64,000 nt of DNA from Burkholderiales bacterium (GCA_016196925.1 JACPWS010000021.1:32998-96997); one strand, 5' to 3'; counted from the first letter of the stretch, positions 49,221-58,553 are shown. Translations and numbers: made by a program. Notes: generated from the sequence alone by a model not told the origin.

Positions 49221-49258
49221 CGCGCCGGCCGGCGCGGCCATCGCACTCCGGCGCCGGA
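49221..49258. repeat. Two perfect G/C palindromes between ffh and the CcsA-like gene
   Basis: CGCGCCGGCCGGCGCG (49221-49236) and TCCGGCGCCGGA (49247-49258) are both perfect palindromes, 11 bases apart. They lie in the 273-base divergent region between ffh and the cytochrome c assembly-like gene, which otherwise holds no gene or strong promoter match that I can see. Confidence 0.5.
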
Positions 49259-49364
49259 AGAAATCGCGGCGCAGGCGGGGCGGCATGCCGGAAAGCGCGG
49301 GCGCAAAGCAAAGTTTCCAGAACGCCCGGCCTATTTTTTGCGCGACATGGTGTAAACTTGTGCA

Positions 49365-50174
49365 ATGCAAATCTATCTATCGTTTCTGGCCGCGGCGCTT
49401 TATCTCCTGAGCATTTCGATTCCGGGGCAGCGGCGCGTGCTGACTTCCATGCTGACGGCTTCCGGCTGGCTGATGCACGGCGCGGCGTTGTGGCTGACGG
49501 TTTTTTCCCAGGACGCCTTGCGCATAGGATTCGCCGTCATGTTGTCGGCCGCGCTATGGGTTTCGGTGCTGGTCTGTTGGCTGGAAAACCGGAATTTTTC
49601 GCTGGAAGGATTACGCGTTTTGCTGATGCCGCATGCCGCCCTGATGGCGCTGTTGCCGGTTTTTTTTCCGGGCAACCTGATCGCCCTGGCCGGTAAGCCG
49701 CTGATGTTTCCCTGGCATGTCGTGGTGGCTTTGCTGGCCTACAGCACGCTGACGATCGCCGCTTTTCACGCGGTGATCATGACGCTGCAAGACAAGCATC
49801 TGCACAAGTTGCGCGCTTCCCAGCAACAGGCCTGGCTGAATGCCGCGATCGACCGCCTGCCGGCCTTGCTGACCATGGAAAAAATACTGTTTCGCCTGAT
49901 CGTGCTCGGCTTTGTGTTGCTGACGCTGACCGTGTTGTCGGGCGTGATATTCTCGGAGCAGGTCTTGGGCGTGGTGGTCCGCTGGGACCATAAGACCTTG
50001 CTGTCTTTGCTCTCCTGGCTATTGTTCGCGATATTATTGATAGGCCGCCAATGGCGCGGCTGGCGCGGCAAGACGGTGCTGAGCTTTACCTTGACCGGTT
50101 TCCTGACGCTGTTGCTGGCCTATGTCGGCAGCCGTTTTGTGTTGGAAGTGTTGCTGCACCGGAGTCTGACATGA
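49365..50174 (+). CDS. Cytochrome c assembly-like membrane protein (CcsA/YpjD family)
   Basis: A 269-residue integral membrane protein with about eight hydrophobic segments. The conserved part HVVVALLAYSTLTIAAFHAVIM (near residue 118) and the later WDHKTLLSLLSWLLFAILL fit the heme-handling CcsA/CcmC superfamily, YpjD branch. The histidines in those segments would be candidate heme ligands. The gene often lies beside ffh; whether it takes part in cytochrome c maturation is not established. Its stop overlaps the next gene by ATGA. Confidence 0.82.
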   Translation: MQIYLSFLAAALYLLSISIPGQRRVLTSMLTASGWLMHGAALWLTVFSQDALRIGFAVMLSAALWVSVLVCWLENRNFSLEGLRVLLMPHAALMALLPVFFPGNLIALAGKPLMFPWHVVVALLAYSTLTIAAFHAVIMTLQDKHLHKLRASQQQAWLNAAIDRLPALLTMEKILFRLIVLGFVLLTLTVLSGVIFSEQVLGVVVRWDHKTLLSLLSWLLFAILLIGRQWRGWRGKTVLSFTLTGFLTLLLAYVGSRFVLEVLLHRSLT

Positions 50175-50401
50175 GAATTTTGTTCTGGCTGGGTTTGCTG
50201 GTGCTGGTGATTCTTGCGGTGCGCAAGAAAAATCGCGCCGTCACCGCAGATCGTTCTGAACCGGCATCTGCGGCGGCTGAAGCGCCGGCGGTGGAGAGCA
50301 TGGTGTGCTGCGCGCATTGCCTGATGCACTTGCCCGCTTCCGAAGCGGTCTATCGCGGGCAGCAGGCATATTGCTCGAATGCGCATGCCGATCTGCATTG
50401 A
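50171..50401 (+). CDS. PP0621-family small zinc-ribbon-like protein
   Basis: A 76-residue protein with one N-terminal membrane helix (MRILFWLGLLVLVILAV), a short basic and acidic linker, and a C-terminal MVCCAHCLMHLPASEAV...YCSNAH segment. The CxxC and later Cys/His could bind a metal. It matches the small family named after Pseudomonas putida PP0621; function unknown. The ATGA overlap with the CcsA-like gene and placement directly before pilS suggest a single transcription unit. The longer frame beginning at 50051 lies inside the upstream gene and is rejected. Confidence 0.72.
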   Translation: MRILFWLGLLVLVILAVRKKNRAVTADRSEPASAAAEAPAVESMVCCAHCLMHLPASEAVYRGQQAYCSNAHADLH

Positions 50402-50413
50402 GACGGAGCCGGT

Positions 50414-52183
50414 TTGCCTCTGACCATGCCCGCCGCGCGGCCCTTATCGTCGGATCCCGGCATTTCCTTCTGGCGTTCTTTGCAGACGCTGAATATCTCG
50501 CGTGTGGTGGTGGCAATCAGTTTGCTGGTGCTGCTCAGCCTGAGCAGCGGCAAGGATATCTGGGCTAACGAGTATGTATTCTCGCGCAATATCTGCATCC
50601 TCTACCTGAGCGCCGCGCTCGGTTTCGTCGCGCTGAAGTACTGGTGCCGGCAACATTTCATGTGGCAGCTGGCGGCGCAAATCTTGCTGGATATCCTGGC
50701 GATCTCGACCCTGTATCTGGGCGCCGGCGGCAGCAAGAGCGGTCTGGCGATCTTATATCTGTTTCCACTGGCTGGCGCCGGCATACTCGCCCCCTTGCTG
50801 TGGGCCTTCTTCTTTACTTCTATCGTCACCTTGTTTGTGCTGACGGAAAGTATTTATCGCGTTTTTCAACAGGATGACGGCAGCCCGGTTTCCCAGGTCG
50901 GCCTGTATGGGGCGGCATATTTCGCGGCAGTGTATGTGGTCAATCGCCTGGCCGGCAACCTGATACGGCAGGAACAACTGGCGACCCGGCGCGGCCAGGA
51001 ATTGGCGGTGCAGCAGGCGATCAACCGCCTGGTGATCGCCGACATGGGCGACGGCATTCTGGTGCTGGATCAGTTCGGGCGCTTGTTTGAAATCAATCCG
51101 GCCGCCGAGCGCATGCTGGGCGGCAGCCTGAACAAGAGTATGACGGGGGCGGGCCTGGACGACATCATTCCCTTGCGTCCTATCGTCGAGACGATGAAAG
51201 CCAGGGCAGCGGGGATGGCCAGGCATGAACGCTTTAAAGACGAGGATATCTCTTTTGTCTCGATACGCTGCTATCTGGACGAACCCAGGGTGGAGCCGAA
51301 ATTCGACGCCGTTCAAGGCGATACCGTCAGCCGGATAGAGCGCCCGCATTTCGTCACCCATCTTAAGCTGCGCTTTGTGGCGATCGACGAAGACCATATC
51401 GCCGATTTGGGCGAAGCGGCCGGCAGCTATACGATTATTTTTATGCAAGACGTTTCTGATATAGAAAATCAGGCGCAACAACTGAAATTGGCGTCGATGG
51501 GGCGGCTGACCGCCAGCATTGCGCATGAAGTGCGCAACCCCTTGTCTTCGATTTCCTATGCCGCCTCCCTGCTCAATGAAGATGTCAGCAGTTCGGTGCA
51601 GGATACGGCCCAGGCGGCCCGCTTGCTGAAGATCGTCGACGATAACGTCGCTCGCCTGAACCAGCTGATAGAAGATATTTTGAAATTGTCGCGCAAGGCG
51701 AGAACGGATGTGCCGCCCTACCGGCTGATGCCGGCCGTCGCCGAGTTCGTGCGCGATTTTGCCGAGACCAAAACGTTGGCGGATCGCTTCATCAAGGTAG
51801 ACGATAGCCAGGATTTCAAAGTCAGCTTCGATCCCGGCCATCTGCGCGAGGTGGTCGTGAATTTGCTGTCGAACGCCATCCGCTATGCCAGCGGCAAGCC
51901 GGGCAGCATCCGCTTGTATGCCAATCTCACCCCGACCGGGCGGCAAGAGTTGCATATTCAGGATGACGGTCCGGCCATCTCGTATGATGTGCGGGCGCAT
52001 TTGTTCGAGCCGTTTTATACGACCTCGCGCATGGGTACCGGTTTGGGTCTGTATATGGCGCGGGAGCTTTGCCTGAACAACCGGGCCCTGCTCGATTATG
52101 AATACCGCAGCGACGACGCTCAGCCAGATGATGCCGAGCCCAGCGGTCGCTTTGTGGTCAATTTTTCTGGATATAGCGCATGA
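50414..52183 (+). CDS. pilS: Sensor histidine kinase PilS
   Basis: Membrane sensor of the PilS-PilR system that controls pilin transcription. It has 589 residues from the TTG at 50414, which has GGAG five bases upstream; an ATG at 50426 lacks a ribosome site but is possible. About six membrane segments (30-185) are followed by a PAS domain (about 200-330). The HisKA domain has His371 in SIAHEVRNPLSS, and the HATPase domain has NLLSNAIRYA and GTGLGLYMARELC. pilR overlaps its stop by ATGA. Confidence 0.93.
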   Translation: MPLTMPAARPLSSDPGISFWRSLQTLNISRVVVAISLLVLLSLSSGKDIWANEYVFSRNICILYLSAALGFVALKYWCRQHFMWQLAAQILLDILAISTLYLGAGGSKSGLAILYLFPLAGAGILAPLLWAFFFTSIVTLFVLTESIYRVFQQDDGSPVSQVGLYGAAYFAAVYVVNRLAGNLIRQEQLATRRGQELAVQQAINRLVIADMGDGILVLDQFGRLFEINPAAERMLGGSLNKSMTGAGLDDIIPLRPIVETMKARAAGMARHERFKDEDISFVSIRCYLDEPRVEPKFDAVQGDTVSRIERPHFVTHLKLRFVAIDEDHIADLGEAAGSYTIIFMQDVSDIENQAQQLKLASMGRLTASIAHEVRNPLSSISYAASLLNEDVSSSVQDTAQAARLLKIVDDNVARLNQLIEDILKLSRKARTDVPPYRLMPAVAEFVRDFAETKTLADRFIKVDDSQDFKVSFDPGHLREVVVNLLSNAIRYASGKPGSIRLYANLTPTGRQELHIQDDGPAISYDVRAHLFEPFYTTSRMGTGLGLYMARELCLNNRALLDYEYRSDDAQPDDAEPSGRFVVNFSGYSA

Positions 52184-53619
52184 ATGCCAAAGATGCTGCA
52201 GGGGTTCCCCGCATACTGGTGGTCGATGATGAAGCCCATTTGCGCGAATTGCTGGAAATCACCCTCATCAAGATGGGGCTGGATGTCGACAGTGCGGAGT
52301 CGCTGGCGGCGGCGCGGACGCATCTCGCCCGGACCAATTATGCGCTGATCCTGACCGACATGCGCTTGCCGGACGGCTCGGGTATGGAGTTGGTACACGA
52401 GATCGGCGCCAGCCATAAGCAGACGCCGATCGCCGTGATTACCGCCTTCGGCAGTGCCGACAATGCGGTGGTGGCGCTGAAAGCCGGCGCCTTCGACTAT
52501 GTCTCCAAGCCGGTGGCGCTCGATCAGCTGCGCAAACTGGTCAGATCGGCCTTGCAGACCAATGAAGTCGCCCTGGCGAAACCGGCCATCCCCGAGCGCC
52601 CTGTTTCCGCCTCCTTTCTGATCGGCCAGTCGGCCGGCATGCAGCAGGTGCGCGCGCAGATCGGGCGCCTGGCGCGCAGCATGGCGCCGGTGATCATTAC
52701 CGGGGAGTCCGGCAGCGGCAAGGAACTGGCGGCGCGAGAAATCCACACCAATAGCGCCCGCACCGGCAAACCGTTTATCGCGGTGAATTGCGGCGCGATT
52801 CCGGAAAACCTGATGGAAGCGGAGTTCTTCGGCTATCGCAAAGGCGCATTCACCGGCGCCGCCGACGACAGGGAAGGCTTTTTTCAAGCCGCCAACGGCG
52901 GCACTCTGATGCTCGATGAAGTCGCCGATCTGCCACTGGCGATGCAAGTGAAATTATTGCGCGCCATCCAGGAGCGGCGTATCCGCAAGGTCGGCGCTAC
53001 CGTGGAAGAGCCGGTCGATGTGCGCCTCATCAGTGCCACTCACCAGGATCTGGCGGCTTGCGTGGAAGCCGGGCGTTTCCGGCAAGACCTGTATTACCGC
53101 CTGAACGTCATCGAATTGCATCTGCCGCCTTTGCGCGAACGGCTGGAAGATGTCGCCGGGCTGGTGGCGGTTATCCTGCAAAAGCTGGGCGGACAAGACG
53201 TCGCGCTGTCGGCGGCGGCCTTGCGCGCTTTGGGCGAATACGATTTCCCCGGCAATGTGCGCGAGCTGGAAAATATACTGGAACGCGCGATGGCGTTTGC
53301 CAACGACGCTTGCATCGAAGTCGCCGACCTGGCGCTCAGGGGTGGACACAAAGCGCCGGACGCCAGCGTATCCCGCGAACCGACAGCGGCCGCGCCTGTG
53401 CCGGCCGCAACTCAGATTGCGGCGGCGGATGATGTTTTCGCTGCGCCGGACTTGCCTTGCTCTCTGCCGGATTATCTGGAGTGCATAGAAAAAGAGTTGA
53501 TACGCAGAGCGTTGACCAGGACCCGCAATAATCGCACGCAGGCGGCGGAGTTGCTGGGAGTCAGTTTTCGCCAGCTGCGTTATCAAATACAGAAGCTGAA
53601 AATTCAAGATACGGAATAA
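52180..53619 (+). CDS. pilR: Sigma54-dependent response regulator PilR
   Basis: Activator of type IV pilin (pilA) transcription. The 479-residue protein has a receiver domain with phospho-acceptor Asp60 (LILTDMRLPDGSG). The AAA+ domain has Walker A GESGSGKE near residue 182 and the sigma54-contact GAFTGA at 222-227, and the C-terminal Fis-type helix-turn-helix is NRTQAAELLGVSFRQLRYQIQKL. No pilA gene lies in the window, so its main target is elsewhere; pilB, pilC and pilD are 15 kb away. Confidence 0.95.
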   Translation: MNAKDAAGVPRILVVDDEAHLRELLEITLIKMGLDVDSAESLAAARTHLARTNYALILTDMRLPDGSGMELVHEIGASHKQTPIAVITAFGSADNAVVALKAGAFDYVSKPVALDQLRKLVRSALQTNEVALAKPAIPERPVSASFLIGQSAGMQQVRAQIGRLARSMAPVIITGESGSGKELAAREIHTNSARTGKPFIAVNCGAIPENLMEAEFFGYRKGAFTGAADDREGFFQAANGGTLMLDEVADLPLAMQVKLLRAIQERRIRKVGATVEEPVDVRLISATHQDLAACVEAGRFRQDLYYRLNVIELHLPPLRERLEDVAGLVAVILQKLGGQDVALSAAALRALGEYDFPGNVRELENILERAMAFANDACIEVADLALRGGHKAPDASVSREPTAAAPVPAATQIAAADDVFAAPDLPCSLPDYLECIEKELIRRALTRTRNNRTQAAELLGVSFRQLRYQIQKLKIQDTE

Positions 53620-53782
53620 CCGGGATCGGTCTCCGATCGGCGCGATGGCGGACCGTTGCGCCTTTGCGCCGGGTTACGCCTGCCTCCAACCACATCCCCC
53701 CATTTGCCTGCATGTCTAGCCAGGCCGCCTTGTTTCCCCAGGGTAAGGTGCGACGCCGATTTCATGTCAGTACTCACTCACG

Positions 53783-53834
53783 CCGGGCGCAGCTTTGTTC
53801 CCCGTCTTCCAGAAAGTCAACCGGCTGCGCCCGG
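53783..53834. repeat. Inverted repeat with 11-bp arms downstream of pilR
   Basis: CCGGGCGCAGC (53783-53793) pairs perfectly with GCTGCGCCCGG (53824-53834) around a 30-base loop, followed by a T-rich then A-rich stretch. It may end pilSR transcription. A smaller hairpin (GATCGG/CCGATC, 53624-53638) lies directly after pilR. No gene is seen between 53620 and 54138. Confidence 0.6.
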
Positions 53835-53875
53835 ATTTCTTTGAAAAAAAATTCACTTTTTAACAAAGAAATTGA

Positions 53876-53904
53876 TTGCATCCGATAAATTGCGGCACTA
53901 GAAT
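53876..53904 (+). promoter_or_regulatory. Candidate sigma70 promoter of nrdAB
   Basis: TTGCAT (53876-53881), 17 bases, TAGAAT (53899-53904). The -10 lies inside NrdR box 1. The predicted start near 53911 leaves a leader of about 230 bases before the nrdA ATG. That leader includes a weak AGCCT/AGGCT hairpin at 54001-54014 followed by a T-run. Confidence 0.5.
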
Positions 53905-53910
53905 TAGTGC
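53895..53910. promoter_or_regulatory. NrdR box 1
   Basis: GCACTAGAATTAGTGC has six-base perfect arms and fits the NrdR consensus acaCwAtATaTwGtgt at the key C, A and G positions. It overlaps the -10 of the candidate nrdA promoter, a repressing position. Confidence 0.65.
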
Positions 53911-53924
53911 AAATCAAGATATGA

Positions 53925-53940
53925 GTACTACATATAGTGG
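53925..53940. promoter_or_regulatory. NrdR box 2
   Basis: GTACTACATATAGTGG matches the NrdR consensus at all capital positions. Its centre is 30 bases from that of box 1, close to the three helical turns usual for paired NrdR sites, just downstream of the predicted start. Confidence 0.75.
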
Positions 53941-54138
53941 TTTGCTTGCTTTTTCTATTTTGCTTGTGATTTCCCCGTTGAAGTAACAAATGCTGTGAAA
54001 AGCCTGCAAAGGCTAGGAATTTTTCTCTATCCGGCGGCTCGTTGCGTTGCGCAATAGTCGTTAACTCTCGCTGCCGGTCTGTGTCTGCCACGGGCGGAAC
54101 ATGCCGGCGAGAACAATAACACTGACTCAGGAGGCTTC

Positions 54139-57054
54139 ATGCACTCGTCCATAGAATCGTCATCGCTATCTCATCCTGAACCGGGCGCAGTCCCGTCGCA
54201 TGCCGCTCAGCCGGCCGCTGCCGGCCATGCCGGCGCTTACAGCGAATACCGCATCTTGCGCCGGAATGGCGCCGTGGTCGGTTTTGAACCTTCCAAAATT
54301 GCGATCGCCATGACCAAGGCGTTTCTGGCCGTGAACGGCGGCCAGGGCGCAGCCTCGGCCCGCGTGCGCGAACTGGTCGAACAATTGACCGGCAACGTGG
54401 TCGCGGCCCTGATCCGCCGCCAGCCTGCCGGCGGCACTTTCCATATCGAAGACGTGCAAGACCAGGTCGAACTGGCGCTGATGCGCTCGGGCGAACACGA
54501 TGTCGCCCGTTCCTATGTGCTGTACCGCGCCAAACGCATGGAAGAGCGCCAGCGTGCGCTGCAGGCGCCCGGCCAGGCCGAAGCTGCCGCGCCGCAATTG
54601 CACGTACTGGTCGATGGCCAGTCGCGTCCGCTGGATGTGGCCGAAGTGCTCGCCATGATCAGCGCCGCCTGCGTCGGCCTGGATAAACTGGCCGATCCGG
54701 AAGCGATCCTGGCCGAAACCCTGAAAAACCTGTACGACGGCGTGCCGGTCGAAGAATTGCACAAGTCGGCAATCCTGGCGGCGCGCGCCCTGATGGAAAA
54801 AGAGCCGGCCTACAGCCAGGTGACCGCGCGCTTGCTGCTGCATACGGTGCGCAAGGAAGTGTTCAGTAAGGAAGTGGCGCAACAGGATGCGGCGGCGGAA
54901 TACCTCGACTACTTTCCGCGCTTCATCAAGAAGGGTATCCAGGCCGAATTGCTGGACGCCAAGCTGGCGCAGTTCGACTTGCAAAAACTGGCGAACGCGC
55001 TGGTGGCCGAGCGCGACCTGCAATTCGGCTATATCGGTTTGCAGACGCTGTACGACCGTTATTTCCTGCACATCCGCGACACCCGCATAGAAATGCCGCA
55101 AGCTTTCTATATGCGGGTGGCGATGGGCCTGGCGCTGAATGAGATCGACCGCGAGGCGCGCGCGATCGAGTTCTATCACTTGCTGTCCAGCTTCGACTTC
55201 ATGAGCTCGACGCCGACCCTGTTCAACTCCGGCACGCAACGTTCGCAACTGTCGTCCTGCTACCTGACCACGGTATCCGACGACCTGGACGGCATTTACG
55301 AAGCGATCAAGGAAAACGCCTTGCTGGCCAAATACGCCGGCGGCCTCGGCAACGACTGGACACCGGTGCGCTCGCTCGGTGCCCACATCAAGGGCACCAA
55401 TGGCAAGTCGCAAGGCGTGGTGCCTTTCCTGAAAGTGGTGAACGACACTGCCGTGGCGGTGAATCAGGGCGGCAAGCGCAAGGGCGCCGTGTGCGCCTAC
55501 CTGGAAACCTGGCACATGGACATCGAAGAATTTCTCGATCTGCGCAAGAACACCGGCGATGATCGCCGCCGCACGCACGACATGAACACCGCCAATTGGA
55601 TCCCCGATCTGTTCATGAAGCGCGTCATGGAAAAAGGCGACTGGACCCTGTTCTCGCCTTCCGACGTGCCCGACTTGCACGACAAGTTCGGCCGGGCTTT
55701 CGAACAAGCCTACACCGCGTATGAAGCGAAAGCCGCCAGCGGCGAGCTGAAGCTGGCGAAGAAGATTGCGGCGCTCGACCTGTGGCGCAAGATGCTTTCC
55801 ATGCTGTTCGAGACCGGCCACCCATGGATCACGTTCAAGGATCCTTGCAATATCCGTTCGCCGCAGCAACACGTCGGCGTGGTGCACTCGTCCAATCTGT
55901 GCACCGAAATCACGCTGAACACCAACGACAGCGAGATCGCCGTGTGCAATCTGGGTTCGGTCAACATGCCTGCCCACATGAAGGACGGCCGGCTCGATTT
56001 GCTTAAGTTGAAAAAAACCGTCAGTACCGCGATGCGCATGCTGGATAACGTGATCGACATCAACTACTATGCAGTGAAGAAAGCGCGCGACTCCAATTTG
56101 CGTCATCGCCCGGTCGGTCTCGGCATCATGGGTTTCCAGGATTGCCTGCACATGATGCGCGTGCCTTACGCCTCGATGGACGCAGTTGCTTTTGCCGATA
56201 CCTCGATGGAAGCGGTCTGCTACTACGCTTACCTGGCCTCGACCGAACTGGCGGAAGAGCGCGGCCGTTACAGCTCGTATCGCGGTTCTTTGTGGGATAG
56301 AGGCATCCTGCCGCAGGATTCCCTGAAACTGTTGATGGAAGAGCGCGGCGGCTACCTGGAAGCAGACACCAGCGAAAGCATGGACTGGTCCATCGTGCGT
56401 GAACGTATCAAGCAATTCGGCATGCGCAACTCTAACTGCGTGGCGATTGCACCGACCGCGACGATCTCCAACATCATCGGCGTCTCGGCCTGCATAGAAC
56501 CGACTTACCAGAATCTGTATGTGAAATCGAATCTGTCCGGAGAATTTACAGAAATCAACGAACACCTGGTACGCGACCTGAAAGAGCGCGGCCTGTGGGA
56601 TGAAGTGATGATTGCCGACCTCAAGTATTTCGACGGCAGCCTGGCCAAGATCGATCGCATCCCGGAAGATTTACGCGAGCTGTATGCGACAGCGTTTGAA
56701 GTCAGTCCATCCTGGTTGGTGGAGGCGGCTTCGCGTCGCCAGAAATGGATAGACCAGGCGCAATCGCTGAATATTTACATGGCCGGTGCTTCCGGCAAGA
56801 AACTCGACGAGACTTATAAGCTGGCCTGGTTGCGCGGTCTGAAGACCACTTACTACCTGCGCACCATAGGCGCTACGCATACCGAAAAGTCGACCAGCAA
56901 GACCGGCGCTTTGAATGCAGTGGCAGTCGATGGCGGGAATGGCGGCTATGGCGCCAGCGCCGCGCCGGTGGCGGCCGCAGCGGAAACCGATGGCCCGGCT
57001 TGCATGCTGCGCCCCGGTGACGCCGGTTTCGAAGAGTGCGAGGCTTGCCAGTAA
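54139..57054 (+). CDS. nrdA: Ribonucleoside-diphosphate reductase alpha subunit, class Ia
   Basis: Catalytic subunit that reduces NDPs to dNDPs. At 971 residues it is about 200 longer than E. coli NrdA, because two ATP-cone domains precede the barrel: one at about 33-125 (YRILRRNGAVVGFEPSKIAIAMTKA) and a second at about 153-240. Catalytic motifs are present: SSCYLTTV (first redox cysteine), NLCTEITLNTNDSEIAVCNLGS (radical Cys and second redox Cys), and a C-terminal CEAC relay pair. GGAGG stands before the ATG. Two cones suggest allosteric control like the Pseudomonas aeruginosa enzyme. Confidence 0.96.
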   Translation: MHSSIESSSLSHPEPGAVPSHAAQPAAAGHAGAYSEYRILRRNGAVVGFEPSKIAIAMTKAFLAVNGGQGAASARVRELVEQLTGNVVAALIRRQPAGGTFHIEDVQDQVELALMRSGEHDVARSYVLYRAKRMEERQRALQAPGQAEAAAPQLHVLVDGQSRPLDVAEVLAMISAACVGLDKLADPEAILAETLKNLYDGVPVEELHKSAILAARALMEKEPAYSQVTARLLLHTVRKEVFSKEVAQQDAAAEYLDYFPRFIKKGIQAELLDAKLAQFDLQKLANALVAERDLQFGYIGLQTLYDRYFLHIRDTRIEMPQAFYMRVAMGLALNEIDREARAIEFYHLLSSFDFMSSTPTLFNSGTQRSQLSSCYLTTVSDDLDGIYEAIKENALLAKYAGGLGNDWTPVRSLGAHIKGTNGKSQGVVPFLKVVNDTAVAVNQGGKRKGAVCAYLETWHMDIEEFLDLRKNTGDDRRRTHDMNTANWIPDLFMKRVMEKGDWTLFSPSDVPDLHDKFGRAFEQAYTAYEAKAASGELKLAKKIAALDLWRKMLSMLFETGHPWITFKDPCNIRSPQQHVGVVHSSNLCTEITLNTNDSEIAVCNLGSVNMPAHMKDGRLDLLKLKKTVSTAMRMLDNVIDINYYAVKKARDSNLRHRPVGLGIMGFQDCLHMMRVPYASMDAVAFADTSMEAVCYYAYLASTELAEERGRYSSYRGSLWDRGILPQDSLKLLMEERGGYLEADTSESMDWSIVRERIKQFGMRNSNCVAIAPTATISNIIGVSACIEPTYQNLYVKSNLSGEFTEINEHLVRDLKERGLWDEVMIADLKYFDGSLAKIDRIPEDLRELYATAFEVSPSWLVEAASRRQKWIDQAQSLNIYMAGASGKKLDETYKLAWLRGLKTTYYLRTIGATHTEKSTSKTGALNAVAVDGGNGGYGASAAPVAAAAETDGPACMLRPGDAGFEECEACQ

Positions 57055-57067
57055 TAGCTTTGCCGCA

Positions 57068-57117
57068 GGGTGCGCATGGCGCACCCGCTTAGTGTCGTAG
57101 GGTGCGCCGTGCGCACC
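57068..57117. repeat. Tandem REP-like hairpins between nrdA and nrdB
   Basis: GGGTGCGC-ATG-GCGCACCC (57068-57086) and GGTGCGC-CGT-GCGCACC (57101-57117) are two near-identical hairpins 14 bases apart. TAGGGTGCGC-type repeats of this form are widespread palindromic elements in bacterial genomes. Placed inside the nrdAB transcript, they could protect or separate the two cistrons. Confidence 0.72.
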
Positions 57118-57152
57118 TGCGCCGCAAAACATACATTAAGTAAGGAAGAGAA

Positions 57153-58337
57153 ATGTTATCTTGGGACGATGAAGTCACTCCCGCGCCGGTTCAGCCAGCC
57201 GTGCAAGCGCAGCGTCACGCGCCAGCCTACGACATGCAACATCGCCTGCAAACCCAGGAAGTCGCGCTGAACCCGGCGCTGGTAAGCAAGCCGGTGGTTG
57301 TCACAGCAGAAGATCTGGCGCGCCGCGTGAACGCCGCCGACAAGCGCATCATCAACGGCCAGACCGACGTCAATCAGCTGGTGCCGTTTAAATATAAATG
57401 GGCCTGGGACAAATATCTGGCCGGTTGCGCCAATCACTGGATGCCGCAAGAAATCAATATGCAGCGCGATATCGAGCTGTGGAAAAACCCGAACGGCTTG
57501 AGCGAAGACGAGCGCCGTCTGGTCAAGCGCAACCTCGGCTTCTTCGTGACCGCCGATTCGCTGGCCGCCAACAATATCGTGCTCGGCACCTACCGCCACA
57601 TCACCGCCCCCGAGTGCCGCCAGTACCTGCTGCGTCAGGCGTTCGAAGAGGCGATCCACACGCACGCCTATCAATACATCGTTGAGTCGCTGGGCCTGGA
57701 CGAAGGCGAAATCTTCAATGCCTACAACGAAGTCGAATCGATACGCGACAAGGACCAGTTCCTGATTCCTTTCATCGACGTGCTGACCAATCCGCAATTC
57801 AAGACCGGCACGACCGAAGCGGATCAGACTTTGCTGCGCTCGCTGATCGTGTTCGCCTGCCTGATGGAAGGCTTGTTTTTCTATGTCGGCTTCACGCAAA
57901 TTCTGGCGCTCGGCCGTCAAAATAAAATGATGGGCGCGGCCGAGCAGTATCAATACATTCTGCGCGACGAATCGATGCACTGTAATTTCGGTATCGATCT
58001 GATCAACACCATCAAGATGGAAAATCCGCATTTGTGGACAGCGGCGTTTCGCGATGAAATTAAATCGTTGTTTTTACGCGCTGTGGAGTTGGAATATCGT
58101 TACGCAGAGGATACAATGCCGCGTGGAGTGCTCGGCTTGAATGCACCTATGTTTAAAGGGTATTTGCGCTTCATCGCAAATCGCCGCGCACAGCAAATCG
58201 GTCTCGATACGCTATTCCCGCAGGAAGAAAATCCTTTCCCGTGGATGAGCGAAATGATAGACCTGAAAAAAGAGCGCAACTTTTTTGAGACACGTGTGAT
58301 CGAGTACCAGACCGGTGGCGCCCTCAACTGGGAATAG
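57153..58337 (+). CDS. nrdB: Ribonucleoside-diphosphate reductase beta subunit, class Ia
   Basis: Small subunit that houses the diiron-tyrosyl radical. The 394-residue protein has the ligand helices [25 protein letters not shown] and [17 protein letters not shown]. Tyr173 in IHTHAYQYI aligns with E. coli Tyr122, the radical site. The roughly 60-residue N-terminal extension is variable. The start at 57153 has GGAAGAGA just before it. It pairs with nrdA, separated by 98 bases that include the REP-like hairpins. Two terminators follow. Confidence 0.96.
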   Translation: MLSWDDEVTPAPVQPAVQAQRHAPAYDMQHRLQTQEVALNPALVSKPVVVTAEDLARRVNAADKRIINGQTDVNQLVPFKYKWAWDKYLAGCANHWMPQEINMQRDIELWKNPNGLSEDERRLVKRNLGFFVTADSLAANNIVLGTYRHITAPECRQYLLRQAFEEAIHTHAYQYIVESLGLDEGEIFNAYNEVESIRDKDQFLIPFIDVLTNPQFKTGTTEADQTLLRSLIVFACLMEGLFFYVGFTQILALGRQNKMMGAAEQYQYILRDESMHCNFGIDLINTIKMENPHLWTAAFRDEIKSLFLRAVELEYRYAEDTMPRGVLGLNAPMFKGYLRFIANRRAQQIGLDTLFPQEENPFPWMSEMIDLKKERNFFETRVIEYQTGGALNWE

Positions 58338-58453
58338 TTACCACCGACATCCAGCAGGATGCAGTGCTCACAGTTCGCACCCGATGTGAAACGCGAGAGG
58401 CCTCACCAAACTGAATGGACAGTCACAGATCATTTTGTTTTGAACTGTTAGTG

Positions 58454-58489
58454 CCGCAATACCTGGCAAGGCCGGGTATTGCGGTTTTT
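58454..58489 (+). terminator. First terminator after nrdAB
   Basis: CCGCAATACC (58454-58463) pairs perfectly with GGTATTGCGG (58475-58484), followed by five T. Confidence 0.9.
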
Positions 58490-58523
58490 GGTCTGGGGCA
58501 GCGTTTTTCAAATACAGATACCG

Positions 58524-58553
58524 ACGCCGGCATGTAATGCGGGCGTTTTTTTT
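58524..58553 (+). terminator. Second terminator after nrdAB
   Basis: ACGCCGGCAT (58524-58533) pairs with ATGCGGGCGT (58537-58546) with one G-G mismatch and a three-base loop, followed by eight T. Two terminators in tandem shield the histone-like gene from nrdAB transcription. Confidence 0.85.

Noticed and set aside
53656..53888. Short open frames in the pilR-nrdA gap
   Set aside because: Proline/arginine-rich, overlapping each other in different frames, no ribosome sites, and they cross an inverted repeat and the nrdA promoter region.
54166..56565. 799-codon open frame on the - strand across nrdA
   Set aside because: Antisense to nrdA, with the same shadow composition and no ribosome site or domain.
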